In this document: positions 43,223 to 51,959 of the stretch, one piece after another
Position numbering within the stretch: the stretch's first letter is position 1
Layout of the letters: each line of letters opens with the position of its first letter
NCBI RefSeq assembly: GCF_000013865.1
Contig: NC_007949.1
Coordinates: forward strand, 186,001 to 250,000
Length of the DNA stretch: 64,000 bases
Direction of reading: 5' to 3'
Origin: Polaromonas sp. JS666
GTDB taxonomy: Bacteria > Pseudomonadota > Gammaproteobacteria > Burkholderiales > Burkholderiaceae_C
The notes under the pieces: generated by a model
Databases searched by the model: none
What the model saw: the letters and a program-made list of their open reading frames with translations, nothing else
What the model was told of the DNA's origin: nothing
Program-made: the position numbers and the translations under genes

Positions 43223-44227
43223 ATGATGAATCGGCAGCCCATGGTACGGCCAACGATTCTCTTGACCGACCGTATTCACCCTGATGCACACGCACGACTC
43301 GCCCTGGAGGCGAACGTTGTCGTGTTGCCTGATGGATTGTCCCGTGAAGAAAGCGATGCGGCATTGCGCACCCTGCTACCCGGCGTACAGGGGCTCGTCG
43401 TGCGTCGGCAGTTGCCCGACAATCTCTTCGACACGCCGGCTCCGCTATGCGGCGTCGTACGGCACGGCGTGGGGCTGGACTTCATTCCGGTCGCACAAGC
43501 TTCGGCGCGTCAGATACCGGTCGCCAACACCCCCGCCGTCAACGCCAATGCGGTGGCCGAATATGTTTTCGCGGCGATGTTCGCCATGAGCCGGCAGCTC
43601 GCGTTTTTCGACCAGGAGGTACGCCAGGGTAACTGGCAGTCCCGTCAGACAGCTGGAGCAAAAACGGCTGACCTGCGCGGACGTACGCTGGGCGTGATCG
43701 GCTATGGCGCGATCGGCAGGCGCATTGGCGAAATAGCCAGCCAGGGTTTTTCAATGAAGGTCGTGGCGCACACCACCACGCCGTCACGCCTGCCCGCCGA
43801 TGTCGAGGCGCTTTCATTGGAGGCGTTGTTTGCGGCCAGCGATTTTCTGGTCCTGGCCTGCCCGCTCACGCCGCAGACGCTAGGCATGATCGATCGGCGT
43901 GTCATCGCTTTTGCCAAACCGGGCGCCGTGCTGATCAACGTCGCACGGGGCCCGGTCATCTGCGAAGACGATCTTGCCTGCGCCCTGACGGCAGGCACGA
44001 TCAGCGGTGCGGTGCTCGACGTATTCGAGGTCCAGCCGCTTCCGGTGGACAGCAGTCTGCGCAAGCATCCCAGAGTCCTCCTGACGCCGCACCTTGCGGG
44101 CATCACGCAGGACGCCGAGCGTGCAATGGGAATGTTGGCCGTCGCTACCATGCTGGCGCTGCTTCGCGGCGAGCGGCCGGATAACGTTGTCAATCAAGAG
44201 ATTTACCCAAAATTCAAGAAGGCATGA
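43223..44227 (+). CDS. D-2-hydroxyacid dehydrogenase with Glu-to-Gln substitution
   Basis: 334 residues from the ATG at 43223; a longer frame to 43082 overlaps the previous gene. NAD fold RGRTLGVIGYGAIGRRIGEI, catalytic Arg in NVARGPVICEDDLA and His in LLTPHLAGITQDAERAMG are present. The position of the catalytic Glu (the E of a VFExEP motif) reads DVFEVQPLP, so it is Gln (codon CAG at 44033-44035). Activity may be altered or lost. It is coupled (gap of one base) to the enolase-superfamily gene at 44229. Confidence 0.82.
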   Translation: MMNRQPMVRPTILLTDRIHPDAHARLALEANVVVLPDGLSREESDAALRTLLPGVQGLVVRRQLPDNLFDTPAPLCGVVRHGVGLDFIPVAQASARQIPVANTPAVNANAVAEYVFAAMFAMSRQLAFFDQEVRQGNWQSRQTAGAKTADLRGRTLGVIGYGAIGRRIGEIASQGFSMKVVAHTTTPSRLPADVEALSLEALFAASDFLVLACPLTPQTLGMIDRRVIAFAKPGAVLINVARGPVICEDDLACALTAGTISGAVLDVFEVQPLPVDSSLRKHPRVLLTPHLAGITQDAERAMGMLAVATMLALLRGERPDNVVNQEIYPKFKKA

Positions 44228-44228
44228 C

Positions 44229-45377
44229 ATGAAAATCACAAAAATCAACGCGATCCCCTTGTCCTACCGCTTGCCCGAGGGCAAGACCGTCACGATGGGG
44301 GTTGGCAGCACGATAAAGCGCGATGCCATCATCATCCGTGTGGAGACTTCTGAAGGAATCACCGGCTATGGCGAAGCCCATCCCGGCCGCAGCCCGGGGG
44401 CCATCACCAGCCTGATCCACAATACGATCGCGCCGATGCTGATCGGCATGAAAGCGACCGACTGCGTGGGTGCGTGGCAACGCGTGCACCGCATGCAACT
44501 CTCCAGTCATGGGCTGGGTGCCGGTGCTGCGCTGGCAATTTCCGGCATAGACATGGCCCTGTGGGACATCCGCGGCAAGGCGGCCAACATGCCCCTGTAT
44601 GAGCTGTTGGGTGGCAGCAAGCGACGCATCCCGGCCTATGCGGGCGGCATTGCACTTGGCTATCAGCCCAAGGAGTCACTGGCGGAAGAGGCACAGGAAT
44701 ACATCGCCCGCGGCTACAAAGCCCTGAAGCTGCGCATCGGGGATGCCGCCAGAGTGGATATCGAACGCGTGCGCCATGTGCGCAAGGTATTGGGCGACGA
44801 GGTCGACATCCTGACCGATGCGAACACGGCCTACACGATGGCTGATGCACGCCGCGTGTTGCCGGTGCTTGCCGAAATCCAGGCGGGCTGGCTGGAAGAG
44901 CCGTTCGCCTGCAACGACTTCGCTTCGTATAGGGAAGTGGCCAAGATCACGCCGCTGGTGCCGATTGCGGCGGGAGAAAATCACTACACCCGCTTCGAAT
45001 TCGGACAAATGCTCGATGCTGGTGCGGTCCAGGTCTGGCAACCCGATCTGTCCAAGTGCGGAGGCATCACGGAAGGTATCCGCATCGCCGCCATGGCCTC
45101 GGCCTACCGCATTCCGATTAATGCCCACAGCTCGGCGACCGGTCTGAACCATGCGGCAACGATTCACTTTTTGGCCGCCACCGAAAACGCCGGCTACTTC
45201 GAAGCCTGCGTCTCGAAATTCAATCCATTCCGCGACATGTTTGGCACCTCGTTCGAGATCGGTGCCGATGGCTGTGTCGAGCCGCCGGATGCGCCGGGCT
45301 TGGGCATTGAAGTGGACGAATCCATTTTCGAAAAGTATCCGGCTGTCGATGGCCCGGGTTATGTAGTGAAGTTCTAA
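44229..45377 (+). CDS. mandelate racemase/muconate lactonizing enzyme family, sugar-acid dehydratase-type
   Basis: 382 residues from the ATG at 44229, one base after the previous stop. Enolase-superfamily signatures: capping domain VTMGVGSTIKRDAIIIRVET, catalytic base region ALKLRIGDA (K-x-R), metal ligands Asp in ILTDANTAYTM, Glu in GWLEEPFACND and Glu in IAAGENHYTRFEF, and His in PINAHSSATGL. The K-x-R plus His pair fits acid-sugar dehydration or racemisation. Substrate unknown. It is followed by a Bug receptor and a second family member, so the operon has two such enzymes. Confidence 0.85.
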   Translation: MKITKINAIPLSYRLPEGKTVTMGVGSTIKRDAIIIRVETSEGITGYGEAHPGRSPGAITSLIHNTIAPMLIGMKATDCVGAWQRVHRMQLSSHGLGAGAALAISGIDMALWDIRGKAANMPLYELLGGSKRRIPAYAGGIALGYQPKESLAEEAQEYIARGYKALKLRIGDAARVDIERVRHVRKVLGDEVDILTDANTAYTMADARRVLPVLAEIQAGWLEEPFACNDFASYREVAKITPLVPIAAGENHYTRFEFGQMLDAGAVQVWQPDLSKCGGITEGIRIAAMASAYRIPINAHSSATGLNHAATIHFLAATENAGYFEACVSKFNPFRDMFGTSFEIGADGCVEPPDAPGLGIEVDESIFEKYPAVDGPGYVVKF

Positions 45378-45396
45378 ACACCAACAGGAGACAACC

Positions 45397-46383
45397 ATGT
45401 ACACGTTAACGAAGAGAGTTTTTCTGTCGCTTTGCCTTGGCACCATGCTGAGCAGCATTGCTGTTGTTGCCACGGCGGCTGATGTTTTTCCGGAACGATC
45501 GGTCCGCATCGTCGTGCCCTATACGCCCGGCGGATTCAACGACACCTTGGCGCGCGTGGTCGGAGAGCGGCTGTCGAAGATGTGGAATCAGCCCGTGGTG
45601 GTTGATAATCGCCCAGGCGGCAACACCACCATTGGCAATACCTTTGTGGCCAAATCACCACCCGATGGCTACACCGTCCTGATCACGCCGCTGCCGTTCT
45701 CGGCGCTTCCCGGCTTGTACGGGCCGCAGCTGCCCTACGATGCCTTGAAGGATTTCAGTCCCCTTGTCTGGGCGGGCAGTACGCAGAACGTACTGACGGT
45801 GCGCAACGATCTGCCCGTCAACAGCGTCAAAGAGCTTCTGGACTATGCCAAAAAGAACCCGGGCAAGCTGAACTACGGCTCTACCGGTTCCGGTTCATCG
45901 AATCATTTGTCGATGGAACTGCTGATGCGCATGACGGATACCAAAATGACGCACATCCCGTATAAAGGCAGCGCGCCTGCTGTGCTGGCGATCATGGGCG
46001 GCGAGACCGACGTGTTCTTCGACAACATTCCGAATGTGCTGCCGCACCTGAAGGCCGGAAAAATGAAAGCCATTGCCGTTACGGGAACACAACGTTCGGT
46101 GCTGTTCCCGTCCCTTCCGACCATTGCGGAAGCAGGCGTTCCGGGCTATGAAGTCAACGTGTGGTTCGGCATGCAATTACCTGCGGGAACGCCGAAACCA
46201 CTGGTCGACAGTATGAACCGGGACATCGTCCGCGTGCTGAAAGAACCAGAAATCATCAAGAGATTCCGCGAGCAAGGCGTCGAAGTGGTTGCCAGCTCAC
46301 CCGCGGCATTCGGCCAGCTGGTGCAGGGCGAAGTACTGAAATGGACGCAAGTCATACGGGATGCCAACATCAAGGTCGAATGA
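45397..46383 (+). CDS. Bug-family (TctC) periplasmic substrate-binding protein
   Basis: 328 residues with a signal peptide (first 27, ending VATAA). Bug motifs: VRIVVPYTPGGFNDTLARVV, VVDNRPGGNTTIGNTFV, SPPDGYTVLI, KLNYGSTGSGSSNHLSMEL and HIPYKGSAPAVLAIMGGETD. Its GGFNDTLARV differs from the GGASDVTARL of the other two Bug proteins, so its ligand probably differs. It lies between two enolase-superfamily genes, which likely act on what it captures. No TctAB permease is encoded near it. Confidence 0.92.
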   Translation: MYTLTKRVFLSLCLGTMLSSIAVVATAADVFPERSVRIVVPYTPGGFNDTLARVVGERLSKMWNQPVVVDNRPGGNTTIGNTFVAKSPPDGYTVLITPLPFSALPGLYGPQLPYDALKDFSPLVWAGSTQNVLTVRNDLPVNSVKELLDYAKKNPGKLNYGSTGSGSSNHLSMELLMRMTDTKMTHIPYKGSAPAVLAIMGGETDVFFDNIPNVLPHLKAGKMKAIAVTGTQRSVLFPSLPTIAEAGVPGYEVNVWFGMQLPAGTPKPLVDSMNRDIVRVLKEPEIIKRFREQGVEVVASSPAAFGQLVQGEVLKWTQVIRDANIKVE

Positions 46384-46402
46384 GCGTGGTAATGGAGCTG
46401 AC

Positions 46403-47512
46403 ATGAAAATCACAGATGTGACCCTGACCTTGTTCGCCTGGGAAAATATTCCCGCCACCAGCTATGGTGCCCACACCGGGCGGTTTTCAGGCGAAAGCAA
46501 GCTCGGCCTGCTCGCGGTAACGACGGACCAGGGTGTGACGGGCCATGCCTTTCTGGGTTCGGCGTTTTATGCGGCGGACATGGACGGCGCGAGCCTGATT
46601 CGCTACCTCAAGCCGCTTCTTCTCGGGCAGGACCCGCTGGACCGTGAGCGTCTGTATAAGGCCATGTGGAAACGCGTGCGCACCACCACGGTCCGCGCCA
46701 TCGGCGCGGTAGACATCGCGCTGTGGGACATCGCAGGCAAGGCGGCCGGACTGCCGATCCACCGGCTGCTCGGCTCTTACCGCGATCGCGTACCGGCGTA
46801 CATCAGCTCCGCCGTCCTGGCGAGCCCCCAGGCCTATGCCGAGGAAGCGCTCCATTACAAATCGCTCAACATGGCCGCCTACAAGATTCATCCGCCGCAA
46901 GCCTGGCGTGATGACATCAAGGTCTGCGAGGCGGTGCGCAAGGCGGTGGGCGACGACTACCTGCTGATGCTCGATTCAGTCTGGAGCTATGACTACGCCG
47001 CGGCGCTGCGTGTGGGCCAGGCCATCGAGGCTTTGGGGTACTACTGGTATGAAGATCCTCTCGCCGATGCGGATATCTACAACTATGTCGAACTGCGAAA
47101 AAAACTGCGTATCCCGATCATGGCAACCGAATACCCGGCGGGCGGGCTCGACGCTTACGCCCCCTGGATCATGGAGCGGGCCACCGACTTCCTGCGCGGC
47201 GATGTGGCAGTCAAAGGCGGGATCACCACACTGATCAAGACCGCCCACCTGGCCGAAGCTTTTCACCTGAATTACGAACTGCATCACGGCGGGAACTCGC
47301 TCAACAATTTCGCCAACCTGCATGTGATCATGGCGATCCAGAACACGGAGTTCTTCGAAGTGCTGTTGCCGGCCGAATCGCAGAAATACGGCCTGCTCCA
47401 GGATATCGTCATCGACAGCGACGGCATGGTGTATGCCCCGACCGGCTCGGGCCTGGGTGCCACGATAGACTTTGAGCTGATCGAACGGAAAAAGCTCGCA
47501 CTATTAGCATAG
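46403..47512 (+). CDS. second mandelate racemase/muconate lactonizing family enzyme
   Basis: 369 residues from the ATG at 46403 (GGAGCTGAC upstream). Enolase-superfamily barrel residues are K-x-H in AYKIHPPQAWRDD, Asp in LMLDSVWSYDYAAA, Glu in GYYWYEDPLADAD, Glu in PIMATEYPAGGL and His-His in YELHHGGNSLNNFANL. The K-x-H form differs from the K-x-R of the paralogue at 44229, so the two carry out different proton transfers. It is the last gene of the operon. Galactarate-, glucarate- or lactone-type substrates are possible but unproven. Confidence 0.83.
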   Translation: MKITDVTLTLFAWENIPATSYGAHTGRFSGESKLGLLAVTTDQGVTGHAFLGSAFYAADMDGASLIRYLKPLLLGQDPLDRERLYKAMWKRVRTTTVRAIGAVDIALWDIAGKAAGLPIHRLLGSYRDRVPAYISSAVLASPQAYAEEALHYKSLNMAAYKIHPPQAWRDDIKVCEAVRKAVGDDYLLMLDSVWSYDYAAALRVGQAIEALGYYWYEDPLADADIYNYVELRKKLRIPIMATEYPAGGLDAYAPWIMERATDFLRGDVAVKGGITTLIKTAHLAEAFHLNYELHHGGNSLNNFANLHVIMAIQNTEFFEVLLPAESQKYGLLQDIVIDSDGMVYAPTGSGLGATIDFELIERKKLALLA

Positions 47513-48077
47513 TAGCTGTTGGTGCGAGGATGGTTCGACAAGGATGTCTATCGCAGACTGCGGACAGTCCGATCGCGCTGGCTTCCTCCCGCACCGGTCT
47601 TGACCCGTCAGGGTTTTAGAAATTACCGCGTATCGCATTTATTTCACATACCAGTGTGGCCACCGATATGCCGCTGGTAATAAATCTCACATAGCGAGGA
47701 TAGGTACGCCCCTTGCGGGCGTATGTTCGCCGCGCTGAAACCTGCACCGTGGGTCCTGAAGCAGTGTTGCCGACAGCTACCTACACCAGCCGCGCATTGC
47801 CGCAAACAATAATGTGCAGCGAATTGCGGCAGCAGCACTCGCTGACCGATGTGATGCGGGGCACAGTTCACACCATCTTCGGTAAGGTGCGCTTCACCCG
47901 CTGCGCATAGCACCTCGTTGCCAATCTCTTTGGCAGGCTGGGTGTGCAACGCAGCATTGCCAATTGCTTGCGGTAAGGCCACGCGGGCCCAAAAACCGCC
48001 TAGTTACGGTAATTGGGTGTTGTGGTAAGTAGGAAAACGAGCGGGACGTGGGTGCGCCGGGGCCACCGTAGCTGTGG
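47513..48077. other. scar region, no supported gene
   Basis: About 560 bases between the enolase-family gene and degraded fragments. A minus-strand frame (47644-47982) has a Cys/Ala-rich composition without a recognisable domain. I see decayed non-coding DNA. Confidence 0.35.
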
Positions 48078-48206
48078 CTACGCCACTGTATTGGCAGCTG
48101 GCGCGTTGGCTTTTACCCAGACCATGCCGGTGTTGCGCGCGGCGGCGGTAGCGTACAGCGCGCAGGTGCCAATTATTTTGCCGTTGGCGGCTGTTAAAGC
48201 AAAGTA
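48078..48206 (-). pseudogene. UPF0339/YegP-like fragment
   Basis: Read on the minus strand, YFALTAANGKIIGTCALYAT, AAARNTGMVWVKANAPAA then a stop matches the DUF1508 repeat of YegP (F.L.A.NG..I..S..Y.....A.NGI.SV..NAP). There is no start and the upstream frame belongs to a different gene fragment, so this is a remnant. Confidence 0.5.
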
Positions 48207-48412
48207 GGGCGCTGCCAGTGGTGGCGGTGCAGTTGCCGATGACGGGGCATCAGACCACGCGTGCTGGGAAGATAATTGCCCATAATAGAATCGAACAGCT
48301 TTTCGATGCCCTCCGTGTCCCAGACGTATTCGCGCTGGATTGCCGGCAAGAAGGTCGTCCGGTTGATGTATTCGAGAACGACTTCGCTGATAGTTTTTGG
48401 GATGTAGCTCAA
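48194..48412 (-). pseudogene. 5' fragment of a DUF262 (GmrSD-type) gene
   Basis: The first 46 codons, MSYIPKTISEVVLEYINRTT and FLPAIQREYVWDTEGIEKLF, are the well-conserved start of DUF262 proteins, including the QREYVW of the nucleotide-binding site. After DSIMGNY the similarity stops and the frame runs into unrelated DNA. DUF262 proteins include type IV restriction (GmrS) subunits, so a defence gene may have been lost here. The IS3-type element begins 37 bp upstream. Confidence 0.7.
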
Positions 48413-48488
48413 AGGTATCCTCAGAGTTGTTTATATTCGCAATAGAAACTGAATCGCCCCGGGTTTCGTGGAGGCCGGTTGGTTTAAG

Positions 48489-49337
48489 TCAGACCGGTGT
48501 GACGGACTGACTGGCGAGTTGCCGATAGTAATTTTCCTCAGCTTCGGCAGGAGGAATGTAGCCGATGGGCTCCAGTAGCCGGTGGTGGTTGAACCATGCC
48601 ACCCACTCCAGGGTTGCCAGTTCCACAGCCTCCTTGGTCTTCCAGGGTGCCCGGCGGTGGATCAATTCGGCCTTGTACAAGCCGTTGATCGTCTCGGCCA
48701 GGGCGTTGTCATAGCTGTCGCCTTTGCTGCCCACAGACGGCTCGATGCCCGCTTCGGCCAGACGCTCGCTGTAGCGGATCGAAACGTATTGCGAGCCCCT
48801 GTCGCTGTGATGGATCAGCGCATCGTCTGCATCGGGCTGCCGGGCGTACAGCGCCTGCTCCAGCGCATCGAGCACGAAGTCCGTTCGCATGGAGCTGCTG
48901 ACCCGCCAGCCCACGATGCGCCGGGCGAACACGTCGATGACGAAGGCCACGTACAGCCAGCCTTGCCAGGTCGAGACATAGGTGAAGTCCGACACCCACA
49001 GCTGGTTGGGTCGCTCGGCCTTGAATTGCCGATTGACCCGGTCCAGCGGGCGGGCAGCGGCTGCATCGTTGATGGTCGTGCGTACGACCTTGCCTCGGCG
49101 CACACCCTGCAGACCCGAGCGGCGCATGAGCCGCTCCACCGTGCAGCGGGCCACCGCCATGCCTTCACGCCTCAACTGCCTCCAGACCTTGTCAGCACCG
49201 TAGACCCGCATGTTGGCTTGCCAGACCCGCTCAATCTCTGGCGCCAGAGTGTCATCACGCTGCACGCGTGCGCAGCGCAGTGCCGGGTCTCTTTGCTGCG
49301 CGGCATGGCGCCGGTATCCCGATGGGGCAATCTGCAA
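48489..49337 (-). CDS. IS3-family transposase OrfB
   Basis: About 282 residues in the frame that follows OrfA by slippage. An HTH_21-type N-terminus (RVYGADKVWRQLRREGMAVA) precedes the rve DDE core: first Asp in LWVSDFTYVSTWQGW, second in LIHHSDRGSQYVS and Glu in NALAETINGLYKAELI. The C-terminus HHRLLEPIGYIPPAEAEENY is standard. It is intact, so the element may be active. Confidence 0.9.
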   Translation of the reverse strand: MQIAPSGYRRHAAQQRDPALRCARVQRDDTLAPEIERVWQANMRVYGADKVWRQLRREGMAVARCTVERLMRRSGLQGVRRGKVVRTTINDAAAARPLDRVNRQFKAERPNQLWVSDFTYVSTWQGWLYVAFVIDVFARRIVGWRVSSSMRTDFVLDALEQALYARQPDADDALIHHSDRGSQYVSIRYSERLAEAGIEPSVGSKGDSYDNALAETINGLYKAELIHRRAPWKTKEAVELATLEWVAWFNHHRLLEPIGYIPPAEAEENYYRQLASQSVTPV

Positions 49338-49393
49338 GACCTTGCAGACCGGCTCGACCCCGTAGGTATCGCGATGCTGGTCAATGAAGTCCC

Positions 49394-49717
49394 TCAGGAC
49401 TTGAATCGGCGGTCGAGCTCCGCCTGGGCGAAAAACGCGCTGGCCAGTTTCAGGATCTCGTTGGCTTTGCGTAGCTCTTTGACTTCCCGTTCAAGGGCCT
49501 TGACGCGTTCATGCTCGACAGTCGTCACCCCCTGGCGACTTCCCGCGTCAATTTCGTGCCTGCGTACCCATTCATGCAGGGTTTGAGGCACGCATCCGAT
49601 CTTCGGTGCGATGGACTCTATGGCGGCCCACAGGGACGGGTACTCGCCACGGTGCTCTTGCACCATGCGGACCGCGCGTTCGCGCACTTCGGGGGAAAAC
49701 TTGTTTGACTTTCTCAT
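49394..49717 (-). CDS. IS3-family transposase OrfA
   Basis: 107 residues. HTH of the IS3 type: [41 protein letters not shown], followed by a leucine-zipper-like helix ([20 protein letters not shown]). A T5/A5 run near 49430 is the expected slippage site to OrfB. It starts 50 bp inside the right end of the element. Confidence 0.9.
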   Translation of the reverse strand: MRKSNKFSPEVRERAVRMVQEHRGEYPSLWAAIESIAPKIGCVPQTLHEWVRRHEIDAGSRQGVTTVEHERVKALEREVKELRKANEILKLASAFFAQAELDRRFKS

Positions 49718-49767
49718 GGCTCCATCTTCTCAAAGGTTGGAGCCTCCTCAAAATCCGGGGCGATTCA

Positions 49768-49952
49768 TGTTGGCTGATCTTGCGTTTCACGAGCATTGCC
49801 GCATTCATCCAAATCCCGACGCATGATGTCGACGTTAGACCGAAAGACCCCGTGCACGCCAGAGGGCTATTCAGTGTCCAGTTGACGGGCCATATGGCAT
49901 TAAAAACCAGTGCCACTTGCCTCCAGGTACCCTTGAGATTCGTCATGCTGCC
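49768..49952. other. junction between the IS3-type element and nbaA
   Basis: 185 bases with no convincing gene. A minus-strand frame here has no ribosome-binding site or domain and runs into the IS. It marks the left border of the 2-nitrobenzoate region. Confidence 0.4.
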
Positions 49953-50603
49953 CTATATCCTGGGTTTCCCGGACGAAGGCAAAAAGGTTGGCACTGGGAG
50001 GCGAACTCTGTCTGTGGATCGGCAGTAGTTGGGCCCGCCGAGGCGTCCGACCGGAGCGAAGCGATCCACGTTCACGCGCAGTGTTTCCTCGTTGATGAGA
50101 TCATCCCGGAAATACATCGAGACGATTTCTCCAAAAACTATGGAGCGGTTCTTTGAGAAGTCAAATATCTTGAAAAGCTTGCATTCCCATGCAATCGGAG
50201 CGTCTAAGACGCGAGGCACGCCGACGACGTTTGACTGCGTCAGTTCGAAACCAACGGAGGCAGCTTCCGATACATCCGCTGGGTAGTCGGTCCCGCAAAG
50301 AACCATCCTGTCCATGATCGTTTCGTCCACCATGTTGACGACAAATTCTTTGCGCTCCATGATGTTTTTCAAGGTGTCCTTGATTTCACCGGGGCGGTGA
50401 CTTTCCTCGCCGTAGTGATCGACGGCAATTGCGAACAGGGGAGGGTCTTCACCCATGTAGTTGAAAGCGCTGTACGGTGCCGTGTTACAGAGACCAGACT
50501 CGCTCAGACTCGTAACAAGGGCGATCGGACGAGGTCCCACGCTGCCCGTGATCAGCCAATACTTTTGCATGTTGTTCAAGTGTTCCAACGCTATGTGGGG
50601 CAT
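49953..50603 (-). CDS. nbaA: 2-nitrobenzoate nitroreductase, flavin reductase-like fold
   Basis: 216 residues from the ATG at 50603, the length reported for NbaA of Pseudomonas fluorescens KU-7. The FMN-binding split-barrel is evident (YWLITGSVGPRPIALVTSLS, APYSAFNYMGEDPPLFAIAV). Asn40 (GLCN40TAPY), Asp76 (EIKD76TLKN) and Glu113 (VSE113AAS) fall exactly on the three residues mutated in KU-7 NbaA and assigned to the metal site used in FMN binding. The enzyme reduces 2-nitrobenzoate to 2-hydroxylaminobenzoate with NADPH. It is divergent from nbaB. The identification rests on length, three residues and gene context. Confidence 0.88.
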   Translation of the reverse strand: MPHIALEHLNNMQKYWLITGSVGPRPIALVTSLSESGLCNTAPYSAFNYMGEDPPLFAIAVDHYGEESHRPGEIKDTLKNIMERKEFVVNMVDETIMDRMVLCGTDYPADVSEAASVGFELTQSNVVGVPRVLDAPIAWECKLFKIFDFSKNRSIVFGEIVSMYFRDDLINEETLRVNVDRFAPVGRLGGPNYCRSTDRVRLPVPTFLPSSGKPRI

Positions 50604-51350
50604 CTTTTTTCTTTCGAAATGGTGTCTTAAAAAGCCAGAATTTGACAGCAAGTCTAGGCTGCAAACTTAATGAGCGCCAATGAATATGGTCGATGCTGCT
50701 ATCACCATTTGGAATATCAAACGTCCGGATGCGTCAACATTTTCCAAGCCTCTATTGCCTGTCTACTGCACCGGAGTTTGCTTGGTATATGCGCTCGAGG
50801 AGCTTGATGCGAGCTTGATCGGCTAAATGGGACGGTCGGCAAGAACTGTTTAAGTGCGGCGCGTGGCAGCAGCAGCGAGCGCTAAAGACAAGCGTCGTCG
50901 TCTGCCGTCTGCCGTCTGCCGCATTAGTCGACCGGGATCACGATTCAACTCAAGCATCCCAACAAACCCTAATGCAGCAACTTTTCCCCACTCAGAAGCC
51001 GTGACAAATCTAGGCACCGTAATCGGTTTTGGAGTGACCAACCATTCGCCGTATGTGGGGGTCGATAGCTGAGGCCGCAGCGATAAACGTGATGATTTTG
51101 AAGAGTTTTTTCTATTGGCAACTTCTGGCGCTTCCCGCACCACAGCGGCGCGAGCGAAAGTGGCACTTGCATTTGGCGCTCAAAAGGGTGCTCAGCTATA
51201 ACAAATGCGAATAGACGATTCGATTCTTTTGATTGGCCGCGCAAATTTCCTAATCCTAAGATTCATTTCGTTGTCACATGACTTGGAACGGAACAAGAGC
51301 CCGCCACAGGTCGTTGCAACGAATCCACGATCGAACGCCTAGGAGGTTTC
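50604..51350. promoter_or_regulatory. divergent nbaA/nbaB control region
   Basis: About 750 bases without a gene. TCGTTGCAACGA (51311-51322) is a perfect palindrome 28 bp before the nbaB start and 19 bp before its ribosome-binding site AGGAGG (51341-51346), well placed for an operator. TCTGCCG is repeated three times in tandem at 50901-50921. A minus-strand frame at 50850-51143 has no ribosome-binding site or known domain. The region is AT-richer than the genes around it. Confidence 0.45.
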
Positions 51351-51905
51351 ATGATTAACTCGCCTGTTAGTAACGGGTCAGCCCTACCGGAAAAAGGCGA
51401 CGTCTTGCCTACCGGACCACACAAACCGAAGCTGATGGCGGCGATTGCCCGTCTGCTTGATTTCATTAAAGACAGGCCGCTTGATGCGGCGCTTGAGAAG
51501 GATCTCAACGATCGTTATGGCGCAACGACGGAGGGATACGCAGAGCTCTTGGGTTTGCTGAGGATAGGTATCGCCGAAGGTTGGGCATGCTATGCCGAAA
51601 TTGACGGCCCTGATTATCGCCGCGGACGCCTTGCCAAGCCATCCGCCGAGACCCATGGGTTCAGCGTGGAGACCGGGATGTTAAAGGACGTGCTCGGCAA
51701 CTATCACCGTCACCCTCTGGGCGAGATCAACATGATCGGGCCGGTCGATGCCACAGGACGTTTTTGTGGATACGGCGCGGGATGGAAAGTTTTTGCGCCC
51801 GACAGCCAGCACTACCCGACAGTCACCGGCGGCAAGGTGACGATGCTGTTTTTTCTGCCTGGCGGCCAGATCGAATACATGACCCCACCGATTCCGCAGC
51901 AATAG
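51351..51905 (+). CDS. nbaB: 2-hydroxylaminobenzoate mutase, DUF4863/PnbB family
   Basis: 184 residues with AGGAGG five bases before the ATG. It is the family of 4-hydroxylaminobenzoate lyase (PnbB, DUF4863), with NbaB of KU-7 being 181 residues. Conserved-looking segments are ALEKDLNDRYGATTEGYAEL, EGWACYAEIDGPDYRRGRL and the metal-type HRHPLGEINMIGPVD with a double His. It would turn 2-hydroxylaminobenzoate into 3-hydroxyanthranilate. It is the first gene of the plus-strand locus, and the transporter receptor gene follows 54 bp downstream. Confidence 0.85.
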   Translation: MINSPVSNGSALPEKGDVLPTGPHKPKLMAAIARLLDFIKDRPLDAALEKDLNDRYGATTEGYAELLGLLRIGIAEGWACYAEIDGPDYRRGRLAKPSAETHGFSVETGMLKDVLGNYHRHPLGEINMIGPVDATGRFCGYGAGWKVFAPDSQHYPTVTGGKVTMLFFLPGGQIEYMTPPIPQQ

Positions 51906-51959
51906 ACGCCAACGCGCCCGCGCCATCTCTATCTCCAACCATTGAAGGACATTGCCATC

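Larger units (their letters stand above)
48450..49767 (-). mobile_element. IS3-family insertion sequence
   Basis: 1318 bp bounded by TGAATCGCCCCGG at 48450 and its inverted counterpart CCGGGGCGATTCA ending at 49767; the similarity continues inward (GGAGGC). Two transposase frames lie on the minus strand. The flanks (AAC on the left, TGT on the right) do not match, so the element has no target duplication and may mark a recombination between copies next to the nba locus. Confidence 0.85.

Noticed and set aside
49572..49946. 124-codon minus-strand frame across the IS3 end
   Set aside because: Crosses the inverted repeat into the transposase in the wrong frame; no homology seen.
50850..51143. 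97-codon minus-strand frame in the nbaA-nbaB gap
   Set aside because: No ribosome-binding site or domain, and part is made from the tandem TCTGCCG repeats.
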